From Pedomonas mirosovicensis (lineage in GTDB: Bacteria > Pseudomonadota > Alphaproteobacteria > Sphingomonadales > Sphingomonadaceae), in assembly GCF_022569295.1 (NCBI RefSeq), contig NZ_JAKFIA010000002.1, positions 310,001 to 374,000 on the forward strand: 64,000 nt of DNA, read 5' to 3'. The notes beneath the pieces are model-generated. The model made no database searches, was not told the origin of the DNA, and saw only the letters and a list, made by a program, of their open reading frames with translations. Positions 8,985 through 18,107 of the stretch are shown one piece after another. Positions within the stretch are counted from its first letter, which is position 1. The number at the start of each line of letters is the position of its first letter. The translations under genes and the position numbers were made by a program.

Positions 8985-9010
8985 GACGATGGCGGCACGC
9001 GCGATATTCC
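8985..9010 (-). promoter_or_regulatory. ECF-type promoter for the catalase unit (GGAAT-N17-CGTC)
   Basis: On the minus strand GGAAT (9010-9006) is followed after exactly 17 nt by CGTC (8988-8985), 38 nt before the catalase ATG at 8947. The same element with the same spacing faces the sigma gene at 9039-9064. GGAA(T)/CGTC is a classic ECF -35/-10 pair. Seen in sequence; use by this sigma factor is inferred. Confidence 0.72.
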
Positions 9011-9038
9011 ATCATGATCAAAAATATTTTCGCTTGCT

Positions 9039-9064
9039 GGAATAGAATGTCTCCCCTCATCGTC
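9039..9064 (+). promoter_or_regulatory. ECF-type autoregulatory promoter of the sigma factor gene
   Basis: GGAAT at 9039-9043 and CGTC at 9061-9064, separated by 17 nt, ending 21 nt before the sigma-factor ATG at 9086. It is the same pair as the divergent catalase promoter, which points to autoregulation by the encoded ECF factor. Confidence 0.72.
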
Positions 9065-9085
9065 CAGCGCGGTATGATGCGGTCC

Positions 9086-9619
9086 ATGAACCCGAACTCA
9101 GAGCTGATCGCGACGATCCAGCCGCTCATTCCTGCGCTTCGGCGCTATGCTCGCGGTCTGATGCGTGATCGCTCTGAGGCCGACGATCTTGTCCAGGACG
9201 TTCTTGAACGCGTGATTTCCCGTTGGCACCAGCGCCGTCCGACTGGCAGCGCGCGGGCCTGGACGTTCAGAATTCTGCACAACCTCGCGATGGACCGCAT
9301 GCGCCAGCGTGCAACGCGCGCCGCGCCCGGACCGATGGACTCTGTCCCGGAGGACAGGCTCGCTTCTCCACCCACGCAGGAGGACAAGATAAGATATGAT
9401 GACGTCCTCTCGTTGATCGCTGCTCTGTCCGAGGAACAACGCGGTGTTCTGCTGCTTATCGCGGTGGAGGACCTGAGCTATGCCGAGGCCGCGGAGGTTC
9501 TGGACATCCCGGTGGGAACTGTCATGTCGCGCCTCTCCCGAGCGCGAGAGCGGCTGCACAGGATGAGCGCAGGGGAAGACACAGATCAAAAGAGCCCGAT
9601 GTTGAGGATCGTGAAATGA
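9086..9619 (+). CDS. ECF (group IV) RNA polymerase sigma factor
   Basis: 177 aa from ATG 9086. Region 2 has RYARGLMRDRSEADDLVQDV and the -10 recognition helix (WTFRILHNLAMDRMRQRA). Region 4 has LSEEQRGVLLLIAVEDLSYAEAAEVLDIPVGTVMSRLSRARERL. Upstream in-frame ATGs would put the ECF promoter inside the gene and were not used. The stop overlaps the anti-sigma ATG (ATGA). It likely drives itself and the catalase unit. Confidence 0.93.
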   Translation: MNPNSELIATIQPLIPALRRYARGLMRDRSEADDLVQDVLERVISRWHQRRPTGSARAWTFRILHNLAMDRMRQRATRAAPGPMDSVPEDRLASPPTQEDKIRYDDVLSLIAALSEEQRGVLLLIAVEDLSYAEAAEVLDIPVGTVMSRLSRARERLHRMSAGEDTDQKSPMLRIVK

Positions 9620-10393
9620 ACGGCGGACCGGTCAGCGAAGCAGATCTGCAAGCCTATGTGGATGGTCGCCTCACGCCCGAACGCGAACGTGAAGTGGCGG
9701 AGTGGCTCGCGGAAAGACCGAAGCAGGCTGAACGTATCACAGCCTACCGCGCGCAATCGCTGGCACTGCGCTCAGCACTTGCGTCCGTGGCGGACGAGCC
9801 GCTGCCTGCGTCACTGGACCTTCGCCTGAGGCATAGCCCTGGCGCGACGCCCTTCCCGGCCCGCCAAGCAGGGGATCGCAGCCGCCGCGGCACTGCTGCT
9901 CGTCCTCGGCGGAGCGGGAGGGTGGCTCCTTCGCGATATAACGTCTCCCCCTACCACCGGAACCGCGATGCTGGCGAGGGAGGCGACAGCGAATTACATG
10001 GTATATGCCAGCGACAGTACGCGCCCGGTTGAACTTGGCGCCGACCATCGCCGGGCGCTCGACGACTGGTTCTCCAACAGACTGTCCCGACCGATCAGTT
10101 CGCCGGACCTTGAACCCGTGGGCCTCAAGCTGATCGGTGGACGATTGGTCGCGACAGAGCATGGCCCTGCGGGACTTTATCTCTATGCCGATGGGCACGG
10201 CAGGCGCGTGGCGCTCTACGTCAGGCCGATGAAGATAGATAAAAATGACAGGATGGTTCGCCGGCAAGGCGAAGGCGTTCATGGGTGGACCTGGGCCGAT
10301 AATGGTCTGGGCTTCGGCATCTTCGGCCTGGAGCAGGCTGAAACGCTTCACCGTGCGGCCGACATGACGCGCAGGCATTATTTGGCTGTTTAA
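9616..10393 (+). pseudogene. Membrane anti-sigma factor, split by a one-base frameshift
   Basis: The first part (9616 to about 9835) reads MNGGPVSEADLQAYVDGRL, the zinc-less anti-sigma N-terminus seen with ECF factors. The second part, from about 9839 in the +1 frame, has a membrane helix (GIAAAAALLLVLGGAGGWLL) and a periplasmic domain ending at 10393. Dropping one C from the CCC at 9836-9838 joins them into about 258 aa with no gap in family layout. It is either a sequencing error or a recent inactivation, which would leave the sigma factor unrestrained. It overlaps the sigma stop by 4 bp. Confidence 0.8.
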
Positions 10394-10510
10394 GGCGGAA
10401 AGCAGCCAAACAATGCGCCAGAAGGACCATGTTTAAAGCTAGTAAATACTATGCTGACCCTGCGCTTGGCGGCGGATTGGCACCCTGACCGATGGAAAAG
10501 GCACGCAAAT

Positions 10511-11254
10511 CTAAACAATTCCCCCATTGGCGCGGATGGTCTGCCCGTTGATCCAGCCGGCATCCGGGCCGGCCAGAAAGGCCACGACGGCGGCGATATC
10601 CTCCGGCGTGCCGAGCCGCTCGAGCGGCGCGAGCTTTGCCAGGCGTTCCACCTGCTCGTCGCTCTTGCCCGCAAGGAACAGGTCGGTCGCGGTCGGGCCC
10701 GGCGCGACGGCATTGACGGTGATGGACCGCCCACGCAGCTCCTTGGCGAGGATGTTGGTCATGGTCTCGACGGCCGCCTTGGTGCCGGCATAGGCCGCAT
10801 AGCCCGGCATCGCGAGGCCGACCAAGCTCGTCGACAAACCGATGATCCGCCCGCCGTCGCGCAAGCGCCGGGCGGCCTCGCGCATGACATTGAAGCTGCC
10901 CTTGACATTCACCGCCATCAGGCGGTCGAACGTCACATCGTCCATGTCGACGAGCGGCGGCAGGTGCGCGGGCATGATCCCCGCACTGTTCACCACCACA
11001 TCCACACTGCCGAAAGCCGCCTCGGTATCGATAAACAGTCGAGCGACCGCTTGCGGATCGGCAACGTCCGCGCGCACGGCCCGCGCTGTCCCGCCCTGTT
11101 CGGTAATGGCGGCGATGACCTTCTCCGCCTCCGCTTGATTGCTCGCATAATTGACGATGACATTGAATCCGTCCCTCGCCAGCCGCAGTGCGATGGCGGC
11201 CCCGATACCTCGCGATCCGCCGGTAACGATCGCCGTTTTCTTCATCTCAACCAT
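10511..11254 (-). CDS. SDR-family oxidoreductase (FabG/glucose-dehydrogenase-like)
   Basis: 247 aa classical SDR. It has the TGGSRGIG cofactor loop, VVNSAG in place of NNAG, the catalytic Ser in GLSTSLVG and YAGTK (Tyr-xxx-Lys), and a C-terminal GWINGQTIRANGG. NADP(H) use is likely because basic residues follow beta 2. AGGAGG lies 7 nt before the ATG at 11254. It is downstream of a second SDR gene on the same strand (18 bp gap); both diverge from an AraC regulator. The substrate is unknown. Confidence 0.92.
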   Translation of the reverse strand: MVEMKKTAIVTGGSRGIGAAIALRLARDGFNVIVNYASNQAEAEKVIAAITEQGGTARAVRADVADPQAVARLFIDTEAAFGSVDVVVNSAGIMPAHLPPLVDMDDVTFDRLMAVNVKGSFNVMREAARRLRDGGRIIGLSTSLVGLAMPGYAAYAGTKAAVETMTNILAKELRGRSITVNAVAPGPTATDLFLAGKSDEQVERLAKLAPLERLGTPEDIAAVVAFLAGPDAGWINGQTIRANGGIV

Positions 11255-11272
11255 GATGCTCCTCCTTATCGC

Positions 11273-12007
11273 TCAGAAATCGCCTGCCGTCGGGCGCACG
11301 ATGATCTCGCTCACATCCACGTCCGTTGGCTGCTCGATGGCAAAGCGGATCGCCCGCCCAATGGCCGAGGGCTGGATGGCGATGCGGCGGAACTCCGCCA
11401 TTGCCGCTATTGCCTGGGGGTCCGTCATGTCGCTCCCCAGCTCGCTCTCGACCACGCCTGGCGAGATGATCGTCGCGCGGATGGTCTTGTGCTCCTGCCG
11501 GATGCCATCGGTGATCGCCCAGACCGCGAACTTGGTGGCGCAGTAAACCGCGCCTGTCGGCACCACATAATGCGCCCCCAGCGAGGCAACGTTGATAAAG
11601 TGCCCGCCTCCCTGCGCTTCGAACACAGGCAGCGCTGCGGCAATGCCATGCAGTACGCCGCGAATGTTGACGTCGATCATCCGGTCCCACTCGTCCACTT
11701 TGAGGGCTGCAAGCGGCGACAGCGGCATCACCCCGGCGTTGTTGACAAGAACGTCGATCCGGCCGAATTCCTGGATGGCAAAGTTGATGAAGTCGGCAAC
11801 ATCCGCGCGATGGCGCACATCCAGCGCCCGGGTCGCCACCTCCCCGCCAGCGGCGCGGATCTCGCCGGCAATTGCGTCCAGCCGCTCCGTGCGGCGGGCG
11901 CCCAGCACCAGCTTCGCGCCGGCCTTGGCAAGTTCTCGGGCGGTTGCGGCTCCGATGCCGCTGCTGGCGCCGGTTACAAGCACAACTTTCTGATTGATCT
12001 CTGGCAT
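11273..12007 (-). CDS. SDR-family NAD(P)-dependent oxidoreductase (YdfG-like)
   Basis: 244 aa from ATG 12007, which has an AGGAGAGG ribosome site; the longer open frame upstream lacks any SDR feature. Motifs: TGASSGIGAAT, LVNNAGVMPLSP, VYCATKFAVWA (catalytic Tyr-Lys) and the ISPGVV loop. It is closest in style to the serine/3-hydroxy acid dehydrogenase subgroup (YdfG). It forms an operon with the SDR at 10511-11254. Confidence 0.92.
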   Translation of the reverse strand: MPEINQKVVLVTGASSGIGAATARELAKAGAKLVLGARRTERLDAIAGEIRAAGGEVATRALDVRHRADVADFINFAIQEFGRIDVLVNNAGVMPLSPLAALKVDEWDRMIDVNIRGVLHGIAAALPVFEAQGGGHFINVASLGAHYVVPTGAVYCATKFAVWAITDGIRQEHKTIRATIISPGVVESELGSDMTDPQAIAAMAEFRRIAIQPSAIGRAIRFAIEQPTDVDVSEIIVRPTAGDF

Positions 12008-12171
12008 GTTGAGCCTCTCCTGGTCTGGCCGCCCCAGGACTGCCGGGGCAGGAGCGTTGTCGCTCAACGCGCACGACATGCGGTAGAACGATCGTCCGCC
12101 AGTCTTGTCTGATCCTCCAGAAGCGCGGTTCCCATCTTGTGGGCGCACCCGATCGGTGGCATCCAAGGGTC

Positions 12172-13071
12172 ATGAGCGCCATCGAAGAGATTGCTGGGAT
12201 TATCGATCGCCATACCGGCACGGACGGCATGCACTGCTCTGCCCTGCCCCGCGTGCGACTTATCAGATCCTCCAGACCCACGGAGCCGATCCACACCGTC
12301 TACACGCCGACGCTGTGTCTGGTTGCCCAAGGGGCCAAGCAGGCCAGCCTCAGCGATCGCAGCTTCTCCTATGATGCCGCCAAGTTCCTGGTCGTCTCGG
12401 TCGACCTGCCGCTGCTTGCCTGGGTCAGCGAGGCGAGCCCCGAGCGCCCCTACCTGTGCGTGGCCTATGACCTCGATCTTAATGCCCTGTCCGAGTTGAT
12501 GCTGGAGCGCGCGCTCCCGCCCCTGCCGGGCGATGATAGCGTGGGCCTGGCGCTGAGCGAGGTAGAGCCTGGGCTGCTGGACGTCGTGCTCCGGCTCCTG
12601 CGGCTGCTCGATACTCCACAGGACGCTCCGGTACTGGCGCCCCTGGCCGAGCGGGAAATCCTTTACCGGCTTCTCACCGGCGCGCAGGCCAGGATGATGC
12701 GTCACATCGCCGTGGGCGAGAACCGCCTTCGGCAGATCAGCCGGGCGATCGAGTGGATTAAGCACCACTATGCCAACCCGTTCAGCGTGGAACGCCTGGC
12801 CAGCGCCGCGGGAATGAGCGTCTCATCCTTCCACTACCATTTTAAGGCGGTGACGGGCCTCAGCCCGCTGCAATACCGCACGCAGGTCAGGCTGCAGCAG
12901 GCGCGCCGGCTGATGGTTCTGGAGGGTCTGGATGCTGCCAATGCGGGCTTCCAGGTCGGTTATGAAAGCCCCTCCCAGTTCAGCCGCGATTATAGCCGCA
13001 CCTTCGGCACTCCGCCCCTCAAGGACGCGATGCGGTTGCGCGGTGCGGCAAGCCTGACCGCAGCCATTTAA
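12172..13071 (+). CDS. AraC-family regulator with N-terminal AraC_N domain (YqhC-like)
   Basis: 299 aa from ATG 12172. The N-terminal domain (PTLCLVAQGAKQASLSDRSF) is the AraC_N type found in YqhC, an aldehyde-responsive regulator. The C-terminal pair of HTHs (RAIEWIKHHYANPFSVERLA; AGFQVGYESPSQFSRDYSRTFG) binds DNA. It is divergent from the two SDR genes, the usual arrangement of this subfamily with its reductase targets. An in-frame ATG at 12139 is possible but adds nothing conserved. Confidence 0.9.
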   Translation: MSAIEEIAGIIDRHTGTDGMHCSALPRVRLIRSSRPTEPIHTVYTPTLCLVAQGAKQASLSDRSFSYDAAKFLVVSVDLPLLAWVSEASPERPYLCVAYDLDLNALSELMLERALPPLPGDDSVGLALSEVEPGLLDVVLRLLRLLDTPQDAPVLAPLAEREILYRLLTGAQARMMRHIAVGENRLRQISRAIEWIKHHYANPFSVERLASAAGMSVSSFHYHFKAVTGLSPLQYRTQVRLQQARRLMVLEGLDAANAGFQVGYESPSQFSRDYSRTFGTPPLKDAMRLRGAASLTAAI

Positions 13072-13334
13072 GCGCGGGGGGCTGTAAAGCGCGCAGGCTT
13101 GGGTCTCGGCAAAGATGCCGCCCGCTGCCCGTGAACGATAGCCCACCTGCTTTGTATTCTCCTCTCAACGACTCGCTAGCGCCCGTGTCGGTCGTTCAGC
13201 AGGAATTACGGAGTACTGCAGAGCAAACCGTCTGGAAAGCAGGCTCAAGCAGGGCGGTGCTGTGCAGGGCCGCCGAGGAAAGCCAGGGGGGCAGGGCTTG
13301 CCCGACATCCACGTTGAGAGAATCCCAACATTCT

Positions 13335-14216
13335 CTATTTCAATGGCAAAAACAGGTCCGCTGCTGTGCCATGCTCTGGCTCGTCCAGAAAGAAGCGCTG
13401 GCAGTAGATGGGAAAGTCCCGCGCCTCTTCGCCGCTGGCAGGCAGCCATTCCCGGTACAGATAGAGGGCGGCGGGCTCAAGGTTGTGGGTATCACCGGTG
13501 ACGCGCAGCACCGCGCACCGTCCGCCGGGGATCTCGCCCTCCTGGATCGTCTCGCCCCTCGCCTCGATCGGCTGGTCGGCCCCGACGCCGACGCAGAGAT
13601 GCATTCTGTAGTCGGCAGGATCGGCGGGACGCCGCTCGGAATACCATATGGTGAAGGTCGGGTTGGTGCGGGGTGACAACCCGGCGGCCTTGCGCCAAGC
13701 GATAAACCGCTGGATCGTGCCGTTAATGGCCTCGGGATCGCCCCTGTGCTCGAAGATCGCCACGCGGGTCGGGGCCACCTCGCGGATCGTCACCTGATCG
13801 GAGATGAAGGTCGTCTGCATGATTTTGCTCCTGGCTGTGTAGAGGGGCCCGAAGGCCTCAAGCCACGGCTCCCAGTCGGGAGATTTCCGGAAGCTGGACG
13901 GTGACTGCCGGAGCCTTTGACGAAAGGCACGGGCAAAGGCATCGGGGGCCTCGTAGCCGGCGTCCAAGGCGATCTCAGTGACGGTCTGTCCCTGCCCGTC
14001 AGTCAGTTGTATCGAGGCCCGCCGCAGGCGGGCCAACTGGACGTAGCGATGCAGGGATACCCCGAAGATGGCCTTGAACTGCCGGTGGAAATGGAATTTA
14101 GAGAACGCCGCGACGCTGCTCACCGTCTCCAGGTCGAGATCGCGGTCCAGATTCCGGTCGATATAATCCAGCACCCTTTGCATCCGGGCACGGTAATGGT
14201 CGAATGCCGTCGTCAT
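13335..14216 (-). CDS. AraC-family regulator with C-terminal GyrI-like ligand domain
   Basis: 293 aa from ATG 14216. The HTH pair comes first (VLDYIDRNLDRDLDLETVSS; AGYEAPDAFARAFRQRL). Then a GyrI/BmrR-like effector domain (VAPTRVAIFEHRGDPEAING; CAVLRVTGDTHNLEPAALYLY) follows. This is the Rob/SoxS-like domain order of multidrug-sensing regulators. The frame is open further upstream but without homology-like content. No obvious target operon is adjacent. Confidence 0.9.
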   Translation of the reverse strand: MTTAFDHYRARMQRVLDYIDRNLDRDLDLETVSSVAAFSKFHFHRQFKAIFGVSLHRYVQLARLRRASIQLTDGQGQTVTEIALDAGYEAPDAFARAFRQRLRQSPSSFRKSPDWEPWLEAFGPLYTARSKIMQTTFISDQVTIREVAPTRVAIFEHRGDPEAINGTIQRFIAWRKAAGLSPRTNPTFTIWYSERRPADPADYRMHLCVGVGADQPIEARGETIQEGEIPGGRCAVLRVTGDTHNLEPAALYLYREWLPASGEEARDFPIYCQRFFLDEPEHGTAADLFLPLK

Positions 14217-14491
14217 CGTCCTGATCCGTTGTGGCGGTCCCAAGGTGCCGCGTGAAGCAATCGTCCGCTCGACCGATCTTGCTGTTTGGTTTCTCGATCG
14301 CCAAACCATTTCAGAATTTCGCTCTGCCAGCGCGAGGACAGAGACGCCAAGGTTGGTGGAATGGCTGCTTCCAGAATGCGGACGCGTCGACTGCACGACT
14401 GCAAGGGGGCGGCAACCGCACCCGAAGGTCGCATCGATGATGTCGCGTTGTTACCGGGTAATGGTCAGCCTGGCTGGCAGCCGGCTGAAGG

Positions 14492-15415
14492 TCAGGCTTG
14501 CTCCGCTTTGGGGAGTGCCTTCTGCGTGAGCCAGTCATGGAAGGCACTCACTTCATAACGCCGCAGCGCCTTGGGCGAGGCGACCACATAATAGGCCCAT
14601 TTTACTGGCCAGCGCCGGTCGGGCAGCAGGTGAACGAGCCGTCCGCTCTCGATCTCCTGCACAACGAGCGCCTTGCGTACCAGCGCGACGCCGCGTGCGG
14701 CAACCGCGGCCTGAATGACGGCAGCCGTGGAGTTGATCTTGAGCCCCCGATCAGTGGGCGCATGGTTCACGCCGGAGCGCGCGAGCCATTCGGACCATGT
14801 GGGAAAATCCCCGCCCGGATGTGGGGTGCCGTCATGGATCAGAGTTTGCTCCGCGATCCAGCCCGCCGTCACCTGGCCGTCATCCGGCAACAGCCGGTTA
14901 TGGCAAACGGCGATAATCTCCTCGTCCATGAGCCAGGTGGCCTTCACGCCTTTCCATGACCCCATGCCGCAACGAATGCCGATGTCGGCCTCCCCTTGCG
15001 CCAGATCGATAAGGCGATCCGAAACATCGAGCCGCACATCGATGGTGGGATAGGCTGCGGCGAAGTCCTCAAGCCGGGACAACAGCCAGTTGGCAACAAA
15101 AGCCTGGGAGGCCGTCACCACGACGACCGAGCGCGCTGTGCGTCCCCGCAACTTCTTCAGTCCGGACTCAAGCAGGTCGAGGCCCTGCGCGATATCCTGA
15201 AGCGCCTCCTGCGCCTCATCGACCGGCGTCAGGCGCTCACTGCCGGAGCGGCTCCGCCGGAACAGCGGGTAGCCGACCCAGTCCTCCAGCGAGCGCACGA
15301 GCTGGCCGACGGCGGCAGGCGTTACGTCCAACTCGCTTGCCGCGCCGACAAAGCTGCCGTGCCGGGCCGACGCCTCCAGCGCTTGCAAGGATTTCAGGCG
15401 GGTCAGGAATCTCAT
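14492..15415 (-). CDS. LysR-family regulator, GcvA-like
   Basis: 307 aa. It has the GcvA-subgroup N-terminus (LKSLQALEASARHGSFVGAA, then ELDVTPAAVGQLVRSLE) and effector-domain marks ADIGIRCGMG and NSTAAVIQAAVAARGVALV. It is divergent from the cluster at 15541-18051 (SDR remnant, cupin, DUF2938, flavin oxidase), which it presumably controls. Confidence 0.92.
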   Translation of the reverse strand: MRFLTRLKSLQALEASARHGSFVGAASELDVTPAAVGQLVRSLEDWVGYPLFRRSRSGSERLTPVDEAQEALQDIAQGLDLLESGLKKLRGRTARSVVVVTASQAFVANWLLSRLEDFAAAYPTIDVRLDVSDRLIDLAQGEADIGIRCGMGSWKGVKATWLMDEEIIAVCHNRLLPDDGQVTAGWIAEQTLIHDGTPHPGGDFPTWSEWLARSGVNHAPTDRGLKINSTAAVIQAAVAARGVALVRKALVVQEIESGRLVHLLPDRRWPVKWAYYVVASPKALRRYEVSAFHDWLTQKALPKAEQA

Positions 15416-15540
15416 GGCCGTGATCCTTATGCGCTACGTGACCACCAAGAAAGTTTTTCTTTCTTTGCGAAGCGGCCCGTTTGCCTCGCGAACCCGATCT
15501 CGCCGGTCCATGAGGGGAGGAAAGAGAGAGGACCCAGACC

Positions 15541-15702
15541 ATGCTTCACGGAAAAACGGCGCTGGTCACGGGCAGCTCCGGGAGCAGGCCCGGTCGCGCC
15601 CAGGTTGGGCCCGGCGCAGACGTGCTGTTTCTTGCCGGCGATGCCTCGAGCGATATGCTGGGGGCCGAGATCGTGGTGGATGGCGGCCGGGCGGAGCTGT
15701 GA
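15541..15702 (+). pseudogene. Internally deleted SDR gene (53 codons left)
   Basis: ATG at 15541 opens MLHGKTALVTGSSGS, the first strand and cofactor loop of an SDR. The frame then passes straight into FLAGDASSDMLGAEIVVDGG, the typical last helix and C-terminal strand of an SDR, and stops at 15700-15702. About 190 codons of the middle, including the catalytic Ser/Tyr/Lys, are missing, yet the joint keeps the frame. The mini-protein cannot be an enzyme. It lies 3 bp before the cupin gene, so it may survive as a translated leader. Confidence 0.85.
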
Positions 15703-15705
15703 GCC

Positions 15706-16404
15706 ATGCTGCTGAACGACGATTTTTCGGCCCGCGCCCTCGTCCACGCCAGCGAGCTGGCGTGGGTGCCCAGCCCCGCCAAGGGCGTCGAGCGCCGGAT
15801 GCTCTTCCGCATCGGCGCGGAGAAGGCGCGCGCCACCTCGATCGTCCGCTACGCGCCCGGCAGCCGCTTCGCGCGTCACGATCACCCCGGCGGGGAAGAG
15901 TTTCTCGTCCTCGAGGGCACGTTTCAGGATGAAACCGGAGACTTTCCGCTCGGCACCTATGTCCGCAACCCGCCGGGCACAGGGCACGCCCCCGGCAGCG
16001 AGGCTGGATGCACCATCTTCGTCAAGCTGTGGCAGTTCCGGGCGGGCGATCGCGAGCGCATCGTCCGCCTGCCCGGCGAGGGCAAGGCTGTGCCTCTGCG
16101 GCCCGGTGCCGCTTCGTCCACGCTGCTGTTCGAGGGCGCGGGCGAGCAGGTGATGCTTGAAGACTGGCACCCCGGTGCCGAGGTCGCGCTAGCCAATGCG
16201 AAGGGACTGGAGCTGCTGGTCCTTGAAGGCGGCTTCAGGGATGGCGCCGAGACGCTGGCGCGCTGGAGCTGGCTGCGCCTGCCCGCCGGCGCGCCGCTGC
16301 ACGCCCGGGTTGGCCCTGAAGGCACGCGCGTCTGGTTCAAGGCCGCACCGCTGCTCCATGCGGACGTCTGCGCCTTTGAGAACGACTCCCACACCCAGGG
16401 ATGA
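15706..16404 (+). CDS. ChrR-like double-cupin protein
   Basis: 232 aa made of two related cupin halves. The first has SRFARHDHPGGEEFLVLEGTF (metal His/His/Glu pattern) and the second LLVLEGGFRDG. This is the ChrR/anti-sigma cupin-like family, used as a sensor in zinc anti-sigma factors or as stand-alone dioxygenase-like proteins. No zinc anti-sigma N-terminus is present, so a small-molecule role is more likely. It is the first intact gene after the deleted SDR. Confidence 0.85.
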   Translation: MLLNDDFSARALVHASELAWVPSPAKGVERRMLFRIGAEKARATSIVRYAPGSRFARHDHPGGEEFLVLEGTFQDETGDFPLGTYVRNPPGTGHAPGSEAGCTIFVKLWQFRAGDRERIVRLPGEGKAVPLRPGAASSTLLFEGAGEQVMLEDWHPGAEVALANAKGLELLVLEGGFRDGAETLARWSWLRLPAGAPLHARVGPEGTRVWFKAAPLLHADVCAFENDSHTQG

Positions 16405-16408
16405 AGTG

Positions 16409-16910
16409 ATGATCGGTATGGAAGATATCATCAAAGCCGCGTTGATCGGCATCGGCGGCACCGTCGTTCTTGACCTGTGGGCGCTCCTCATGGCGCGCGT
16501 TCTCAAGATGCCTGCAACCAACTGGCCGATGGTCGGGCGCTGGATCGGCAACATGCCGCGCGGCCAGTTCGTTCACGAAAGCATGGCGAAGGCCCGGCCG
16601 GTCACCGGCGAAGCCGTGATCGGGTGGAGCGCCCACTACGTCATCGGCATCGGCTACGGTTTGCTCCTGCTCGCCTTCTGGGGGGCAGAACTGGATCGCG
16701 CACCCGACGGTCTTGCCGCCGATAATCCTCTCCTGGGCGCTCCTTGTTGCACCCTATTTCATCATGATGCCCGGCATGGGAGCGGGCATTGCCGGCGCGA
16801 AAACGCCGAGGCCTGCTGTGACCCGCCTGAAGAGTGTGGTAGGCCACTCGATCTTCGGGCTTGGCATGTATGCAACCGCTCTCGCGCTGGCGGCGGCGTG
16901 GCCGTCTTGA
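16409..16910 (+). pseudogene. DUF2938 membrane protein, frameshifted in a G6 run
   Basis: The N-terminal half (MIGMEDIIKAALIGIGGTVV...) and C-terminal half (PIILSWALLVAPYFIMMPGM...) are both typical of DUF2938 but sit in different frames. Removing one G from the six at 16680-16685 gives a continuous FWGQNWIAHPTVLPP junction and a 166-aa protein of normal length with four membrane segments. Function unknown. An assembly error is as likely as a true mutation. Confidence 0.85.
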
Positions 16911-16920
16911 GGTTTGTAAG

Positions 16921-18051
16921 ATGATTGATACCAAAGTCGCGATCGTTGGCGCTGGTCTGGCCGGTCTTTACGCGGCCCGTCTGCTGCGGGCGGCGGGCGT
17001 CGATTTCATGCTGATCGAGGCGCGTGATCGCCTTGGCGGCCGGATCTTGTCGGCGGATGAGTCTGGCCAGCCATCCGAGGACGGCTTCGATCTCGGCCCC
17101 TCCTGGTATTGGCCTCGGGTGCAGCCCGCCATCGGCGCGCTGGTTGCAGAGCTTGGCCTTCCCGCCTTCGCTCAGAACAGTGAGGGCGACGTGATCTTCG
17201 AGCGCATGTCACGCGAGGGACGCCACCGCCTGCGTGGCCTTGCACAGGGGCAGCAGTCGATGCGCCTCGAAGGCGGCACGGCCGCGCTGGTGCGCGCGCT
17301 CGCGCACGACCTGCCGCGCAGCAAGGTTCTTCTCGGCACGCGTGTGACGGCGATGGCGCTGACGGGGGACGGCGTCGAACTCACGATTGCGCGAGCCGAT
17401 GAAACGCCGGAGACGCTCGCGGTCAACCGTGTGATCGCCGCATTGCCGCCCCGGCTACTTGAGGCCACCGTGGCGTTCACGCCCGAGCAGGACGCGGCCA
17501 CGGCGGAGCGCTGGCGCGGCACGCCGACGTGGATGGCACCGCACGCCAAGTTCTTTGCGCTTTATGATCGCCCCTTTTGGCGCGAAGCGGGCCTGTCCGG
17601 CACGGCGCAAAGCATGGTGGGACCGATGCTTGAGATGCACGATGCGACCACCGCTTCGGGCCGTGCCGCATTGTTCGGGTTTATCGGCGTTGCAGCAGAA
17701 CAGCGCGCCGCGCTTGGCGAGGAAAAGCTGGCCCGCACCTGCCTTGACCAGTTCGCCCGCATCTTCGGCGACGAGGCGCGCGCGCCCCTAGCCACCCTTA
17801 TCAAGGACTGGGCCGCCGACCCGCTAACCGCGACCCCGGCCGACCGGGCGGCCGCCGGGTATATCCTCCCGAGCGACGCGCCCTGGGTTACGGGGCCGTG
17901 GCAGCAGCGCCTCGCATTGGCCGGAAGCGAGACCAGCCCGTCCGAACCCGGCTATCTCGCCGGAGCGCTGATCGCGGCCAAGCGGGCCGCCGCAGAAACG
18001 CTCGGCAAGCTCGAAACGGTCGGCTTTCGCTTCGAAGGAAAGCACGGATAG
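16921..18051 (+). CDS. FAD-dependent amine oxidase-like flavoprotein
   Basis: 376 aa from ATG 16921. It has the Rossmann FAD motif AIVGAGLAGLYAARLL with the acidic EARDRLGGR following, and the C-terminal FAD contact LALAGSETSPSEPGYLAGAL. It belongs to the flavin monoamine oxidase/phytoene-desaturase-like superfamily; the substrate cannot be told. It is the last gene of the cluster divergent from the GcvA-like LysR. Confidence 0.9.
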   Translation: MIDTKVAIVGAGLAGLYAARLLRAAGVDFMLIEARDRLGGRILSADESGQPSEDGFDLGPSWYWPRVQPAIGALVAELGLPAFAQNSEGDVIFERMSREGRHRLRGLAQGQQSMRLEGGTAALVRALAHDLPRSKVLLGTRVTAMALTGDGVELTIARADETPETLAVNRVIAALPPRLLEATVAFTPEQDAATAERWRGTPTWMAPHAKFFALYDRPFWREAGLSGTAQSMVGPMLEMHDATTASGRAALFGFIGVAAEQRAALGEEKLARTCLDQFARIFGDEARAPLATLIKDWAADPLTATPADRAAAGYILPSDAPWVTGPWQQRLALAGSETSPSEPGYLAGALIAAKRAAAETLGKLETVGFRFEGKHG

Positions 18052-18107
18052 AACAGTCCGGCCGCGAAGCCCAAGAATTCCAGTCAGCTATGAGTTGGTC
18101 TGCATAA

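Noticed and set aside
10451-12112. A 553-codon open frame on the plus strand
   Set aside because: Antisense to two clear SDR genes; no domain pattern and no ribosome site.
13131-13334. Possible small gene between the two AraC genes
   Set aside because: The open frames are mostly antisense to the AraC-GyrI gene, and the remainder has no ribosome site or pattern.
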